A DNA stretch of 23,236 bases from NCBI GenBank assembly GCA_964437215.1, contig CAYTFZ010000033.1:1-23236 (forward strand). The letters are read 5' to 3'. Below, in pieces: positions 6,546 through 14,817 of this stretch (positions are counted from its first letter, which is position 1; each line of letters opens with the position of its first letter). Under the pieces are notes generated by a model. The model ran no database searches and was not told the DNA's origin. It saw nothing but the letters and a program-made list of their open reading frames with translations. The translations under genes were made by a program, and so were the position numbers. Origin of the DNA: JAAYAN01 sp964437215. GTDB taxonomy: Bacteria; Bacteroidota; Ignavibacteria; Ignavibacteriales; Melioribacteraceae.

Positions 6546-7751
6546 TTATTTTTCAAAAATATTTTTTCTGCAATGAATAAAAATTAATTTTCCTTCATTA
6601 TTTTTTGTAAAAAAAAGATATTCGCTTCCGCCGTCGCTAATCTTCAATTTTTTCTTTATTTCTTCGGGAGTACCCGGAAAAGCCCGGCGTGCTATATTTG
6701 CTTTTTTAATTCCGTTTGATTCCAGATAGTTTTTAATTATATCTTGTTTAAAATTGCCCGAGTGAATTACAGTGAATTTTCTTCCCGGAAAACTTTCCTC
6801 AAAAATATCAGATGAAATATAATCAGTTTCATTGTTAAGAAAATTCATTTTGTATCCGTCAGCAATCTTATCCGATAATCCCGCTTTTATTATTGCCGGA
6901 TCAGGTTCGTAAAAATATTTACGAGGGGTAGATATTATTTTCGAATATTTTTTTCCTTTTTCTTTTTCAAATTCCTTTTTTCCGTTTTCATTAACAATTA
7001 CAGCTTTAACAGTTTTGCTATCAGAATTTTTGAAATCAAGTTTTACTAAAACTTCCTTGCATTCGTTTTTTACAGAAACAACAATAAATTGAGTCATATC
7101 AGGAAAAATTCTTATACATTCTGCAAAATCGAATGCAGGGGATAATTTAATAAGCATATGGGAGCATTTCTTTTTGAATAATTCCATATTGCCAAGAATA
7201 TCGGGAGAGCAAAATTTTATATCTACGCTTCTTATTCCTCCTGCTCTTCTGTCAGGATCGGCATAAATTAAATCAAAATAATTATCTTTAATGTTTTCCA
7301 GAAAACCGATGCTGTTGCCGTTAAATATTTTTATGTTGGAAATGTTTAACTTTCTGCAATTATAGCTTAATATTCCTGCAGCGAGCTCATCTTTTTCACA
7401 ATAATAAAACTCCTTAAAATTTTGAGAAATGTAAATTGAGTCAATCCCCATTCCCCCGGTTAAATCCAAACCTTTTATTCCTCGGGCAATTTCCTGTTTG
7501 TATTGAGCGGTATATTCGCTGCTTGCCTGTTCAAATAATTTTTGCTCGTATATAATATCAGTTTTGCTCAGCTCAGGGAATTTTTCGGATGCCTTTTGTT
7601 TCAGTTTAATCTGTTCGGCAATAGCGCGTACTGGTAAATTTTTATTATTTGAATATCTAAGTGCAAATTCCGATGGGTTAACATTTAAATTACTATTTAT
7701 TATTTCAGTTATTTCTGGCTGCTGAAGCTTTAAGAATTCCTCGTAAGTCAC
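6546..7751 (-). CDS. Class I SAM-dependent methyltransferase with THUMP-like C-terminal domain (PG_1098 family)
   Basis: This 401-residue protein matches the PG_1098-type family of Bacteroidota: an N-terminal helical region (about 1-85), a Rossmann SAM-binding domain (about 90-240) and a THUMP-like C-terminal domain. Motif I is GLDLTGGMG (94-102). The acidic residue after strand 2 is in YCEKD (117-121), and the motif IV position reads ADPDRR (164-169), in place of the NPPY of adenine or guanine N-methyltransferases. THUMP-linked enzymes usually modify RNA, so an RNA substrate is likely but not shown. The start is GTG, chosen because AAGGA lies about seven bases upstream; a nearby ATG at 7755 is out of frame. 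It follows the YecE gene by about 36 bases, so the two are probably one operon. Confidence 0.8.
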   Translation of the reverse strand: MTYEEFLKLQQPEITEIINSNLNVNPSEFALRYSNNKNLPVRAIAEQIKLKQKASEKFPELSKTDIIYEQKLFEQASSEYTAQYKQEIARGIKGLDLTGGMGIDSIYISQNFKEFYYCEKDELAAGILSYNCRKLNISNIKIFNGNSIGFLENIKDNYFDLIYADPDRRAGGIRSVDIKFCSPDILGNMELFKKKCSHMLIKLSPAFDFAECIRIFPDMTQFIVVSVKNECKEVLVKLDFKNSDSKTVKAVIVNENGKKEFEKEKGKKYSKIISTPRKYFYEPDPAIIKAGLSDKIADGYKMNFLNNETDYISSDIFEESFPGRKFTVIHSGNFKQDIIKNYLESNGIKKANIARRAFPGTPEEIKKKLKISDGGSEYLFFTKNNEGKLIFIHCRKNIFEK

Positions 7752-7787
7752 TCATTTTTCCTTAGTTGTTTTTCGATAACTGTTAAA

Positions 7788-8824
7788 TCATCTTATGTTT
7801 TTCAATCTTGGGAATGCATTTAAAACTGTTTCCGGAATATATATTTTTTCGCNNNNNNNNNNNNNNNNNNNNNNNNNNNNNNNNNNNNNNNNNNNNNNNN
7901 NNNNNNNNNNNNNNNNNNNNNNNNNNNNNNNNNNNNNNNNNNNNNNNNNNNNTTTTTCAATCTTGGGAATGCATTTAAAACTGTTTCCGGAATATATATT
8001 TTTTCGCCGGATTTTAAGATATGCAGCATTTCGAAAGCATTGGCAACGGCATATCCTGTCGGGTGATTATTCATTATAACATATATTTTTTTCACCTTAT
8101 CGTAAACCTCTTTAATTTTAGTGCCTATTTCGTGAAATTCCCCCGGTGAATAAAAATATTCGTAACGGCTGCTTTGTTCTTCGTAAGTCTGTTTTTTACC
8201 GATATTTTTTATCGATTTCTGCCACCCTGTTACATTTCTTCCATGAAAACGCAGATATGCCGTGTTGTTAGTTACAATCGGTTCAAATCTTATTGTCTTT
8301 CCTATTTCGGGCTGGTCGATTGTGCAAAACGAAACATCGCAGCTTCTGAACAATTCGCTTATTTTTTGATTATTCCACGATGAATGCCGTAATTCGGCAA
8401 ATTTAGGAAATGTTTCAAAAATATTAAACAATTCAGAAAGATATTGAATGTTTGAATCGCTAAAAACAAACGAGTAAGGAAACTGAAGAAGCAATCCGCC
8501 AAACCGCTCGGCTTTTTGTAAAATATTAAGATTCCCGGTTACAGATGCAATTTTTGCCTTATCGATATTCCTGCTGTGAGTAAAATCCTGATGAAGTTTT
8601 ACTGTAAATAAAAAGTCAGGAATTTCTTCAACTTTTTCAATCCAGTTTTCTACAATTTTGGTATTTAAATACGTGTAATAACTGGCGTTTACTTCAACAC
8701 AATTAAAATATTGCGAGTAAAATTTAAGCCAATCGAATTTTACAGATTGAGCCTGCGGGTAAAAATTAGGCACCCAATCTTTATATGACCATCCGGCAGT
8801 GCCGGCATAAATAACTGGATTCAT
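7788..8824 (-). CDS. DUF72 family protein (YecE-like), interrupted by an assembly gap
   Basis: DUF72/YecE proteins have a TIM-barrel-like fold and no settled function. Family marks are YAGTAGWSYKDW (6-17), FNCVEVNASYY (40-50), a VKLHQ..TH segment, AELRHSSW, YLRFHGRN and IMNNHPTGYAVANA, close to the usual NNH..G.AV.NA end. The raw frame runs through 100 unknown bases and ends at 7820 with a false tail. The 55 bases on each side of the gap are identical (7798-7852 and 7953-8007). If they are one sequence, the gene continues from 7953 straight to 7797 and stops at the TGA at 7788-7790. The result is 293 residues ending AFPRLKNIR, a normal family length. The gene starts one base after the yjbQ stop (TAA-G-ATG). 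Confidence 0.85.
7798..8007. repeat. 55-base exact duplication flanking the N gap (assembly artefact)
   Basis: Positions 7798-7852 and 7953-8007 are identical over 55 bases, and each abuts the run of Ns. A 55-base overlap between contig ends is what a de Bruijn assembler using k=55 leaves when two contigs are joined by a placeholder gap. The two copies are therefore almost certainly one genomic copy. Confidence 0.85.
7853..7952. other. Assembly gap of exactly 100 unknown bases
   Basis: One hundred consecutive Ns lie between the two 55-base copies. The round length is a scaffolder placeholder rather than a measured distance. Removing the gap and one 55-base copy restores the reading frame of the YecE gene to a natural stop, so probably nothing is missing. 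Confidence 0.9.
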
Positions 8825-8825
8825 C

Positions 8826-9245
8826 TTATTCCCCCGAAATTGTTACTATTATTTTCCGTGAACCGCCGTAATTGCGGTGCTCGCAAAGATATATACCCTG
8901 CCAGGTTCCAAGGTTTAATCTGCCATTTGTTACGGGAATTGTAACAGAGCTGCCAAGGATAGATGATTTAAGATGCGCAGGCATATCATCAAATCCTTCC
9001 ATCGTGTGGACGTAATACGGAGCATTTTCGGGTGCCAGCTTATTAAAGTGAGTTTCAAAATCAATCCTTACATCCGGATCGGCGTTTTCGTTAATTGTAA
9101 GCGAAGCCGAAGTATGCTGAATAAAAATATGAGCTATACCGATGGATATTTTACCCAGTTCCGGAAGCTGTTCCGTTATATCTCTTGTTATAAGATGAAA
9201 ACCGCGTTTTCGCGGCTTAAGAATAATTTCTTTTTGAATGTACAT
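8826..9245 (-). CDS. yjbQ: YjbQ family protein (UPF0047; secondary thiamine-phosphate synthase-like)
   Basis: This 139-residue protein is a complete member of the YjbQ/UPF0047 family. Conserved stretches are HTSASLTINENAD (44-56), HTMEGFDDMPAHLK (80-93) and the family signature GTWQGIYLCEHR (113-124). The conserved His and Glu residues are intact. Family members can partly replace thiamine-phosphate synthase ThiE when overproduced, which gave the family its name; the true role is unsettled. There is no signal peptide, so it should be cytoplasmic. It is the first gene of a close-packed yjbQ-yecE-methyltransferase set, with one base between its stop and the next start. No other thiamine gene is nearby, so context does not support a thiamine role. 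Confidence 0.88.
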   Translation of the reverse strand: MYIQKEIILKPRKRGFHLITRDITEQLPELGKISIGIAHIFIQHTSASLTINENADPDVRIDFETHFNKLAPENAPYYVHTMEGFDDMPAHLKSSILGSSVTIPVTNGRLNLGTWQGIYLCEHRNYGGSRKIIVTISGE

Positions 9246-9300
9246 AATAATTTCTATTTTTTTATACTATTAATTTTCCGGTAATTATTTAATTTAATAT

Positions 9301-9915
9301 TCATTGCTGCATTGTCCGGTAAATTCCAATAACAACACCTATTATTTTTAATCCCGGGTTGTTTTTTTCTATTATTATCGGCTGGTATTCAGGATTTTCG
9401 GAATGGAGCTCAATAGTATCCTCTTTGCGGATTATCTTTTTAACAGCAGCTTCGTTATCAATTATTGCCACTACAATCTGCCCGTCCTTTATTTGTGCAT
9501 TAGGATTAACAATAACAACATCTCCGCTGAAAATGTAAGCATCTTTTAAGCTGTCCCCTTTCACTTTTAAAAGGAACGAATCCTTTGGCATCTTTGCTGC
9601 TTTAGGAAGCTCTATCGTATCAATTGAATCGGGATAGATTGTAAGAGGAATTCCAGCGGCAACTTCTCCCAAGATCGGTTTTGTTTCAAAAAAAGGGTTA
9701 TTTTGAACAATTTCTATCCCTCTGGCAGAATATGTGTTTCTTTTGATATAATTCTTTTTTTCGAGTGCTTGCAAATGCTGGCGGACAGTTGAACGGTTGT
9801 TATAATTAAACCGCTTTGCAATTTCGGAAAGAGTCGGCAGGAAACCTTTCTCTGCTTTAAATTCTATTAAAAAATCAAATATCTTTTTCTGAGTTAGAGT
9901 AAGATCGGATGACAA
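9301..9915 (-). CDS. lexA: SOS repressor LexA
   Basis: LexA represses DNA-damage genes and cleaves itself when RecA is activated. The 204-residue protein has the winged-helix domain at about 1-70, with LSEIAKRF (29-36) and the recognition-helix region STVRQHLQAL (42-51). The cleavage site is Ala87-Gly88 in GEVAAGIP. The S24-type peptidase dyad is Ser122 in KGDSL and Lys159 in AAVKK. The usual GDSM reads GDSL, a mild change. The start codon is TTG, supported by AGAGG six bases upstream and by the protein starting exactly at the usual TLTQ.QK..F region. A perfect palindromic operator lies about 20 bases upstream, so it is very likely autoregulated. No obvious SOS target gene is adjacent. Confidence 0.92.
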   Translation of the reverse strand: MSSDLTLTQKKIFDFLIEFKAEKGFLPTLSEIAKRFNYNNRSTVRQHLQALEKKNYIKRNTYSARGIEIVQNNPFFETKPILGEVAAGIPLTIYPDSIDTIELPKAAKMPKDSFLLKVKGDSLKDAYIFSGDVVIVNPNAQIKDGQIVVAIIDNEAAVKKIIRKEDTIELHSENPEYQPIIIEKNNPGLKIIGVVIGIYRTMQQ

Positions 9916-9934
9916 AATATACCTCTTAGTTCTT

Positions 9935-9954
9935 TACCATACATTTGTATGGTA
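9935..9954 (-). promoter_or_regulatory. Predicted LexA operator (SOS box) of lexA
   Basis: The sequence TACCATACA-TT-TGTATGGTA is a perfect inverted repeat with nine-base arms and a two-base centre. It lies 20 bases upstream of the lexA start codon and just downstream of the predicted promoter, where a bound repressor would block initiation. The position and the perfect symmetry make it the likely binding site for LexA itself. I saw no second copy in the window. Confidence 0.85.
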
Positions 9955-9958
9955 CTAA

Positions 9959-9985
9959 ATTAAAAAAGGTATTTTATTTTGTCAA
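9959..9985 (-). promoter_or_regulatory. Predicted lexA promoter
   Basis: Read on the minus strand, a perfect TTGACA (9980-9985) is followed 15-17 bases later by AT-rich -10 candidates (TTTAAT at 9959-9964, or TAATTT slightly further on). The LexA palindrome follows immediately. The -35 match is strong and the -10 position is uncertain. Confidence 0.55.
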
Positions 9986-10011
9986 GAACTTAAATATTAA
10001 ACTTTTACATT

Positions 10012-11952
10012 TCATTGAATTGTTGTTGTAAAAACTCCCTCAATAGCTTTTAATATCTTTTCGCGCATAAGGGGTTTCGAAATAAAATCTGTAAAACCCG
10101 ATTGTTTATATTTTTCTCGGTCCCCAGGAAGAACATAAGCCGAACAGGCTATTACAGGAGTGTTTGTATAACCAGGCATTTTCCGGATTATTCTTAAAGC
10201 ATCAAGTCCGTTATATTCTCCCTGTAAATTCATATCCATAATTACCAAATCGTATTTTTTGCTTTTTATTAGAGGAATCGCTTCTTCGAGACTGACCGAA
10301 AAATCGATTGAGCTGATTTCTTTAACCTGGGTTTTAAATAAAATTTGCGAGTCTATCTGGTCTTCAAGATACAAACAAGATATTTCGGAAACAGATTTTT
10401 CTGATTTAACTTCTCTTTCGGTAACAAACGAGGATATATTTTCCGGAATTATATATTCAGCAGCTTTTTTAACTTCGGATACTTCACTTTCATTTTCATC
10501 AGCAGATTGAAGAATTTCCTTCCTGAATTTTATAGGCAAAGAAATCCCGAATTCTATAATTTCTCCTGATTTTTCTAAAGTGTGAATTTTTATATCAAGT
10601 ATATTTTTTAGTAAATTTATAAGCTTGTAAGTAAGACGCGAAATGCCGTAATTTTTCCGCAATGTATTTTCATCTTTCACAAAGATATCATTTAATGCAG
10701 AAAGAAGGCTTTCAGAAATACCGATTCTTTTATCTCTTATTCCCACAAAACAGTTTTCCTGATCTAAATAGACAGCTGATATGTAAATTTTATCTTCTTT
10801 AGTCAGCCTCATTCCAAAATCGAAGAACAAATTTAGGAATAAGTTAAATTTTTGCAGGTCGGTTTCTATTGACAGCGACGAAGATATTTTTCCGTAATTC
10901 AATTCAACTTTGTTTTTTTCTGCCGAAGTTTTTATTTCTTTTTCAAGATTGTTAAGTATTTCTATAAATTGATACGTCCCTATTTTAAAGTTATCCTGAT
11001 TCTGTTTTAAGTAAGCATATTCAGCAACAGTATCCATAATTCCTAAAAGCATTTTCTGGTTTTCGGAAATTATTTCGATGGCTTCTTTTTGCTCGTCGTT
11101 CGGTTTATCAATGCTTTCGTACAATTCCTGATTGAACCCGATTATTACATTTATAGGCGTAAGAATTTCGTGGAACATATTAGATAAAAATTCGGCATCA
11201 ACAACACCAGGTGAATCTGATTTAGTTTGTCCCGCAGAAATTTCGCCGTTTCTGTCTTCTTCAATTATTTTTAGAATTATTGCAAACGAATCAACTCTCC
11301 CAAAAGAATCGAATATTTTTGCCGCCCGTATTTCAACAGGAAGATTATTCCCCGATTTTCTTTTTATTTCTGTTTCAAACGATTTTAAATCATTATTGTC
11401 ATTCTTTAATATCCCCGAAATTATGCTTCCTCTATCTTTGTCATTAAGAAAACTTAAAATTGAATTTCCGGTAATTTCCTGCCTTCCCTGCCCTATTTTT
11501 TTTATTACAGCATCATTTATGTTTGTTATAATCCCTTCCGGATCTGTAAACATAACCATTTCACCGGTAAGATCGTATACCGATTTATAATGTTTTAGCT
11601 TTGTTTCATTCTGATATTTTTTTGTTGAATCGCAAATTACATTTATATGGGCATTCCGGCCTTTGTAATGCAAGCTAGATTTTGCAAGTTCAACTATTAT
11701 AGCTGTTCCGTCTTTCTTTTTATGCCTCCACGGACCAGTAAAAACACCGTCCTTTCCTTTGCCGCCGGTTGTTTGAATAAGCGACTGTATATCTTCGGGC
11801 GAATAAAGATCCGTCAAATCCATCTGATTAAATTCATCGCGCGAATATCCGTAAAGTTTTATAGCCGCAGCATTCACTTCCAGGAATTGAAGATTTTCGG
11901 AATCGTATATAAATATAGGCTGCGGGTGCGATTGCATTATAATATCTGTCAT
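10012..11952 (-). CDS. PAS-PAS-histidine kinase-receiver hybrid protein with a degenerate ATPase domain
   Basis: This 646-residue cytoplasmic protein has two PAS domains (about 1-110 and 120-230), a dimerisation/phosphoacceptor helix with His261 in MFHEILTP, an ATPase-like region (about 365-475) and a receiver domain (about 522-645). The receiver looks functional: acidic pair Glu530/Asp531, phosphoacceptor Asp573 in IMDMNL, and Lys626 in SKP. The ATPase region does not look functional: the metal-binding Asn of the N box appears replaced by Asp378, the DxGxG box reads DKRIG (407-411), and the GTGLGL box reads YGISRL. It may be a pseudokinase passing phosphate through His261 and Asp573 in a relay, or a PAS-controlled scaffold. 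No signal peptide or membrane segment is present. It is the last gene of the glycosyltransferase operon, 12 bases after the FN3 lipoprotein gene. Confidence 0.82.
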   Translation of the reverse strand: MTDIIMQSHPQPIFIYDSENLQFLEVNAAAIKLYGYSRDEFNQMDLTDLYSPEDIQSLIQTTGGKGKDGVFTGPWRHKKKDGTAIIVELAKSSLHYKGRNAHINVICDSTKKYQNETKLKHYKSVYDLTGEMVMFTDPEGIITNINDAVIKKIGQGRQEITGNSILSFLNDKDRGSIISGILKNDNNDLKSFETEIKRKSGNNLPVEIRAAKIFDSFGRVDSFAIILKIIEEDRNGEISAGQTKSDSPGVVDAEFLSNMFHEILTPINVIIGFNQELYESIDKPNDEQKEAIEIISENQKMLLGIMDTVAEYAYLKQNQDNFKIGTYQFIEILNNLEKEIKTSAEKNKVELNYGKISSSLSIETDLQKFNLFLNLFFDFGMRLTKEDKIYISAVYLDQENCFVGIRDKRIGISESLLSALNDIFVKDENTLRKNYGISRLTYKLINLLKNILDIKIHTLEKSGEIIEFGISLPIKFRKEILQSADENESEVSEVKKAAEYIIPENISSFVTEREVKSEKSVSEISCLYLEDQIDSQILFKTQVKEISSIDFSVSLEEAIPLIKSKKYDLVIMDMNLQGEYNGLDALRIIRKMPGYTNTPVIACSAYVLPGDREKYKQSGFTDFISKPLMREKILKAIEGVFTTTIQ

Positions 11953-11964
11953 AGTTTTTCCAGT

Positions 11965-12912
11965 TTAGTATTCTGTTCTTATTGTTACAGTATTCGAATA
12001 GTCCGAACTGTCGGTTGCCGAATACGCCTTTATTTGATACTGATACTCTGTTCCGCGGTATATATTTAAACTATCCTTGAAAATTTGCATATCAGGACCA
12101 ATTATATATCTTTTATGCGGACTGACTGATCCTGTGTATCTTCTTTCAAGAACAAAACCTAGTTCGCTCGTCGAATTATCGTTCCATCCAAGTGAAACGG
12201 AATTTTGTGAGACATTTTTAACGCGCAGATTTGTAGGTCTTGGAATACCGCTTGAACTGAGAGTTGTATTTACTTCATTCGAAAAAGCTGAAAAAACAGT
12301 ATCGCGGAATGCGCGTATTTTATAATAATACACTTTCCCTTTTTCTTTTATTGTATCGTTGTATGCAAACTGCCGCGGCAGCATTTTATATAAGTTGTAA
12401 ATTCCGCCCGAAGTATAATCTTTTCGCCAGATTTCAACACCCGTTTCGTCCTTTGAATTCAGTTTCCATTTTAATCCGTAAAGCTCTCCGGCCTTAAATT
12501 CATAAATTTCTAAATCGCCGGGAGCAAGTAAAGCAGTTCCTTCAGGATTAATAAATAGGCCGGATATTGTGCTGCTTATTGCTATAAGTCCCGAATTGTA
12601 AGCTATTTTAACATAAAGATTTACATTTTGTCCTTTAAACTTTTCCGGAACCGTAATGTAAAAGCTGTTTTTTTTTCCGGATGATTTAGATTGAACCAAT
12701 TCGTTATTGATATAAAATTCCACAGAATAAACATTATCATTTTCAACAGGTTCAATTTCCAAAGAGATTTCATTTTCTCCAACAAAAATTGTGCTTCCGT
12801 TTTGCGGTGAAATTATTTCTGCTTTTTTTACCGATTCAGGTTCATCTGTAATATTATTCACACAACCTGATATGAATATTAAAGCCAAAATGATTGCTGT
12901 GTATTTTTTCAT
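11965..12912 (-). CDS. Lipoprotein with an Ig-like domain and two fibronectin type III domains
   Basis: This 315-residue protein has a lipoprotein signal, with ISGC placing the lipidated Cys at residue 17, so it should be anchored in the outer or inner membrane. Residues about 30-120 form an Ig-like beta sandwich (EIISPQNGSTI start, then VYSVEFYIN). Two fibronectin type III domains follow, at about 130-217 and 223-313. The second shows the usual PTNLRV, VSLGWNDNS and YQYQIKAYS landmarks. No catalytic domain is seen; such proteins normally bind surfaces, sugars or partner proteins. It starts nine bases after the deacetylase-like gene and ends 12 bases before the hybrid kinase gene, inside one operon. 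Binding the polymer made by the upstream glycosyltransferase is a reasonable inference. Confidence 0.8.
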   Translation of the reverse strand: MKKYTAIILALIFISGCVNNITDEPESVKKAEIISPQNGSTIFVGENEISLEIEPVENDNVYSVEFYINNELVQSKSSGKKNSFYITVPEKFKGQNVNLYVKIAYNSGLIAISSTISGLFINPEGTALLAPGDLEIYEFKAGELYGLKWKLNSKDETGVEIWRKDYTSGGIYNLYKMLPRQFAYNDTIKEKGKVYYYKIRAFRDTVFSAFSNEVNTTLSSSGIPRPTNLRVKNVSQNSVSLGWNDNSTSELGFVLERRYTGSVSPHKRYIIGPDMQIFKDSLNIYRGTEYQYQIKAYSATDSSDYSNTVTIRTEY

Positions 12913-12921
12913 TTTACAGTT

Positions 12922-14817
12922 TTAATTTACGTTTTGATAGTCAATTAAAAACGAACGCGACTCGCCTTCTTTAAATCCGTTAAAATAAAGATATAAAATT
13001 TGCTCATCTTCTTTGAACTCGTAAGCAGGAATTTCAGTGTTTATTATATCTGAAGAAACTATCACATTTTCTACAGGCTTGTTGATGTTGAGTTTTATAA
13101 CAAATTTTTCTTTTGTTTCGTAATCGGGACTCGATACTTCGAGGAACATACGCTTATTGCTTCGGATATCATATTTTAACTCTATATTCGAACGGAAAGT
13201 CCACCACTTATCGAGCTGCTGAATTGATGTATGCCAAATTTTGTTTGCTTTAATGTAGTTAAATACATCTTTAATTACATCAACATATTCCGGACGAAGC
13301 TGATAATCTGTATGCGATTTGAGAACGTATAATCCGCCTTCAAATATTATTCTGTCTATATCTTCCTGATATGTATAAAGCTGAAAATTCTTTTCTTTCA
13401 GACCGTAATTACCTATTATCATTTTATCGTCGCGGGCCGTTTTTGTAATTATCATAACAGGTTTTTCGTTCCGTATTTCAAGTTTAGGAACTGCTCTTCC
13501 GGTAAGCGAATCGGTGAAGATATATTTAATATTATTTGAAGTTGCAGCTTGCAGCGTGTTTTCATCATAAAATCCCGATAAAGGCATAAATCCGTATGAA
13601 TTTTTCCCTGATATTATTTTTAGAATTCCGCCTATTTCACTCATCTTGTTTTCTTGTTCTTTCCGCGAAAAAAGCTGGTTAATTGTATCATTAGCCGAAA
13701 GTTTAAAACCTACATCAATTATTGAATTTATATCGCCGTATTTTAAAAGCGATTTAACAAGGTTTCTGTTATTTCTGATTACATTTTCATCTAAATAAAA
13801 TGATGCGGAGTATTCGTAAGTCCTTAAAATATTAAGCAGATTATTTATGTTGTTCTGGTTTTCAGTAACCGCCGGGATAAAGAGCGATGCGGATGAATAA
13901 TCCGCCGGCCATTCTTTTACTGACGCTGTGGGAAGTCCTGTAAGCCAATTAATACCGTTATTAAGCAGCTTATCAAAATAAATATAATCGCTGCTGTTTC
14001 CTATTACCGAATTTATTTCGAAACCCATCCAGAAATATTTGCCTTTGCCGTATTTACCGTAAGCTATTCCTGCACTCTTTTTTATTTCTTCGCGCACAAG
14101 CCCTTCTTCTTTTCGGAAATCGTACCAGCTGCTAACCTGAGTTGTTCTGGGGTCAAGAATTTCGGCGTAAATCGGCAAGTCCCAAGTGGCAATAGTTAAT
14201 TCATATCCGGCGGGAATTCCCGCTGTAACCGGCAAGTTGCCGCGCAAGGTATGATGTTTATATTTTTCAAAAGGCTTAATTTCTTTTGTAAATTTCAGAC
14301 CAAAAACTTCCGAAAAGAATTCCCAGCCGCGCCATTTGCCTTCATCCGAAAAAGTACAAGTGCCTCCGGTTGCCAAAACGCTTCCGCCGTCTTCAAGATA
14401 TTTTTTAACCTGTATAATCTGCCGGTCGCTTAACGATTTAACGCCAGGTAAAATAAGCAGCCCGTAGTCATCAAGTTCACCGTTTTCCAGCTCTAAGTCG
14501 CTCAATAAATCGTAAGGCATTCTTATAGAACGTATATAACTTTCCCAAGCGGATACATTTTCTGCCAGCCAGGTATTTCCTTCGGGCAGCATATTTTCGG
14601 TATAACGCGAATAAAGTATTGCAGCTTTTTTTTCTCTTTTTTCACTGATTAAAGTAAGGTTTTCTTTTGTAGGCAGGATTTCTTCAATTGTAAAATCGCC
14701 GTAAATGAATTTAAGTATCATAAAGAAAACCAAAACCGACATAAAAAGCAATACAAGTCCCGTTGCTATTAGCACGCTTGCATTTATTTTTAAGTTTTTG
14801 GAAGGTGTTACCGCCAC
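12922..14817 (-). CDS. Membrane-anchored amidotransferase-like / polysaccharide deacetylase-like protein, apparently non-catalytic
   Basis: This 631-residue protein has one transmembrane segment (about 14-37) and a large extracytoplasmic part. Residues about 60-295 resemble a class I glutamine-amidotransferase-like or beta-galactosidase-trimerisation fold (GLLILPG at 119-125, then DGGSVLATGG at 143-152), without a nucleophilic Cys in the expected elbow. Residues about 305-540 resemble a NodB-type deacetylase barrel: SASLFIPAV, then YGFMPLSGFYDENTLQA (408-424), and LKSHTDYQL near 499. The metal-binding Asp pair and HxxxH are not visible, and the usual Arg in the GFRPP-like motif is Met411. A beta-rich C-terminal domain follows. 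The start is GTG with AGAGG upstream and overlaps the previous gene by 10 bases. It may bind or guide the polymer rather than deacetylate it. Confidence 0.65.
   Translation of the reverse strand: MAVTPSKNLKINASVLIATGLVLLFMSVLVFFMILKFIYGDFTIEEILPTKENLTLISEKREKKAAILYSRYTENMLPEGNTWLAENVSAWESYIRSIRMPYDLLSDLELENGELDDYGLLILPGVKSLSDRQIIQVKKYLEDGGSVLATGGTCTFSDEGKWRGWEFFSEVFGLKFTKEIKPFEKYKHHTLRGNLPVTAGIPAGYELTIATWDLPIYAEILDPRTTQVSSWYDFRKEEGLVREEIKKSAGIAYGKYGKGKYFWMGFEINSVIGNSSDYIYFDKLLNNGINWLTGLPTASVKEWPADYSSASLFIPAVTENQNNINNLLNILRTYEYSASFYLDENVIRNNRNLVKSLLKYGDINSIIDVGFKLSANDTINQLFSRKEQENKMSEIGGILKIISGKNSYGFMPLSGFYDENTLQAATSNNIKYIFTDSLTGRAVPKLEIRNEKPVMIITKTARDDKMIIGNYGLKEKNFQLYTYQEDIDRIIFEGGLYVLKSHTDYQLRPEYVDVIKDVFNYIKANKIWHTSIQQLDKWWTFRSNIELKYDIRSNKRMFLEVSSPDYETKEKFVIKLNINKPVENVIVSSDIINTEIPAYEFKEDEQILYLYFNGFKEGESRSFLIDYQNVN

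Noticed and set aside
7795..8079. Plus-strand frame running through the unknown bases
   Set aside because: It consists of the duplicated 55-mer read twice with Ns between, opposite the YecE gene, and is an assembly artefact.
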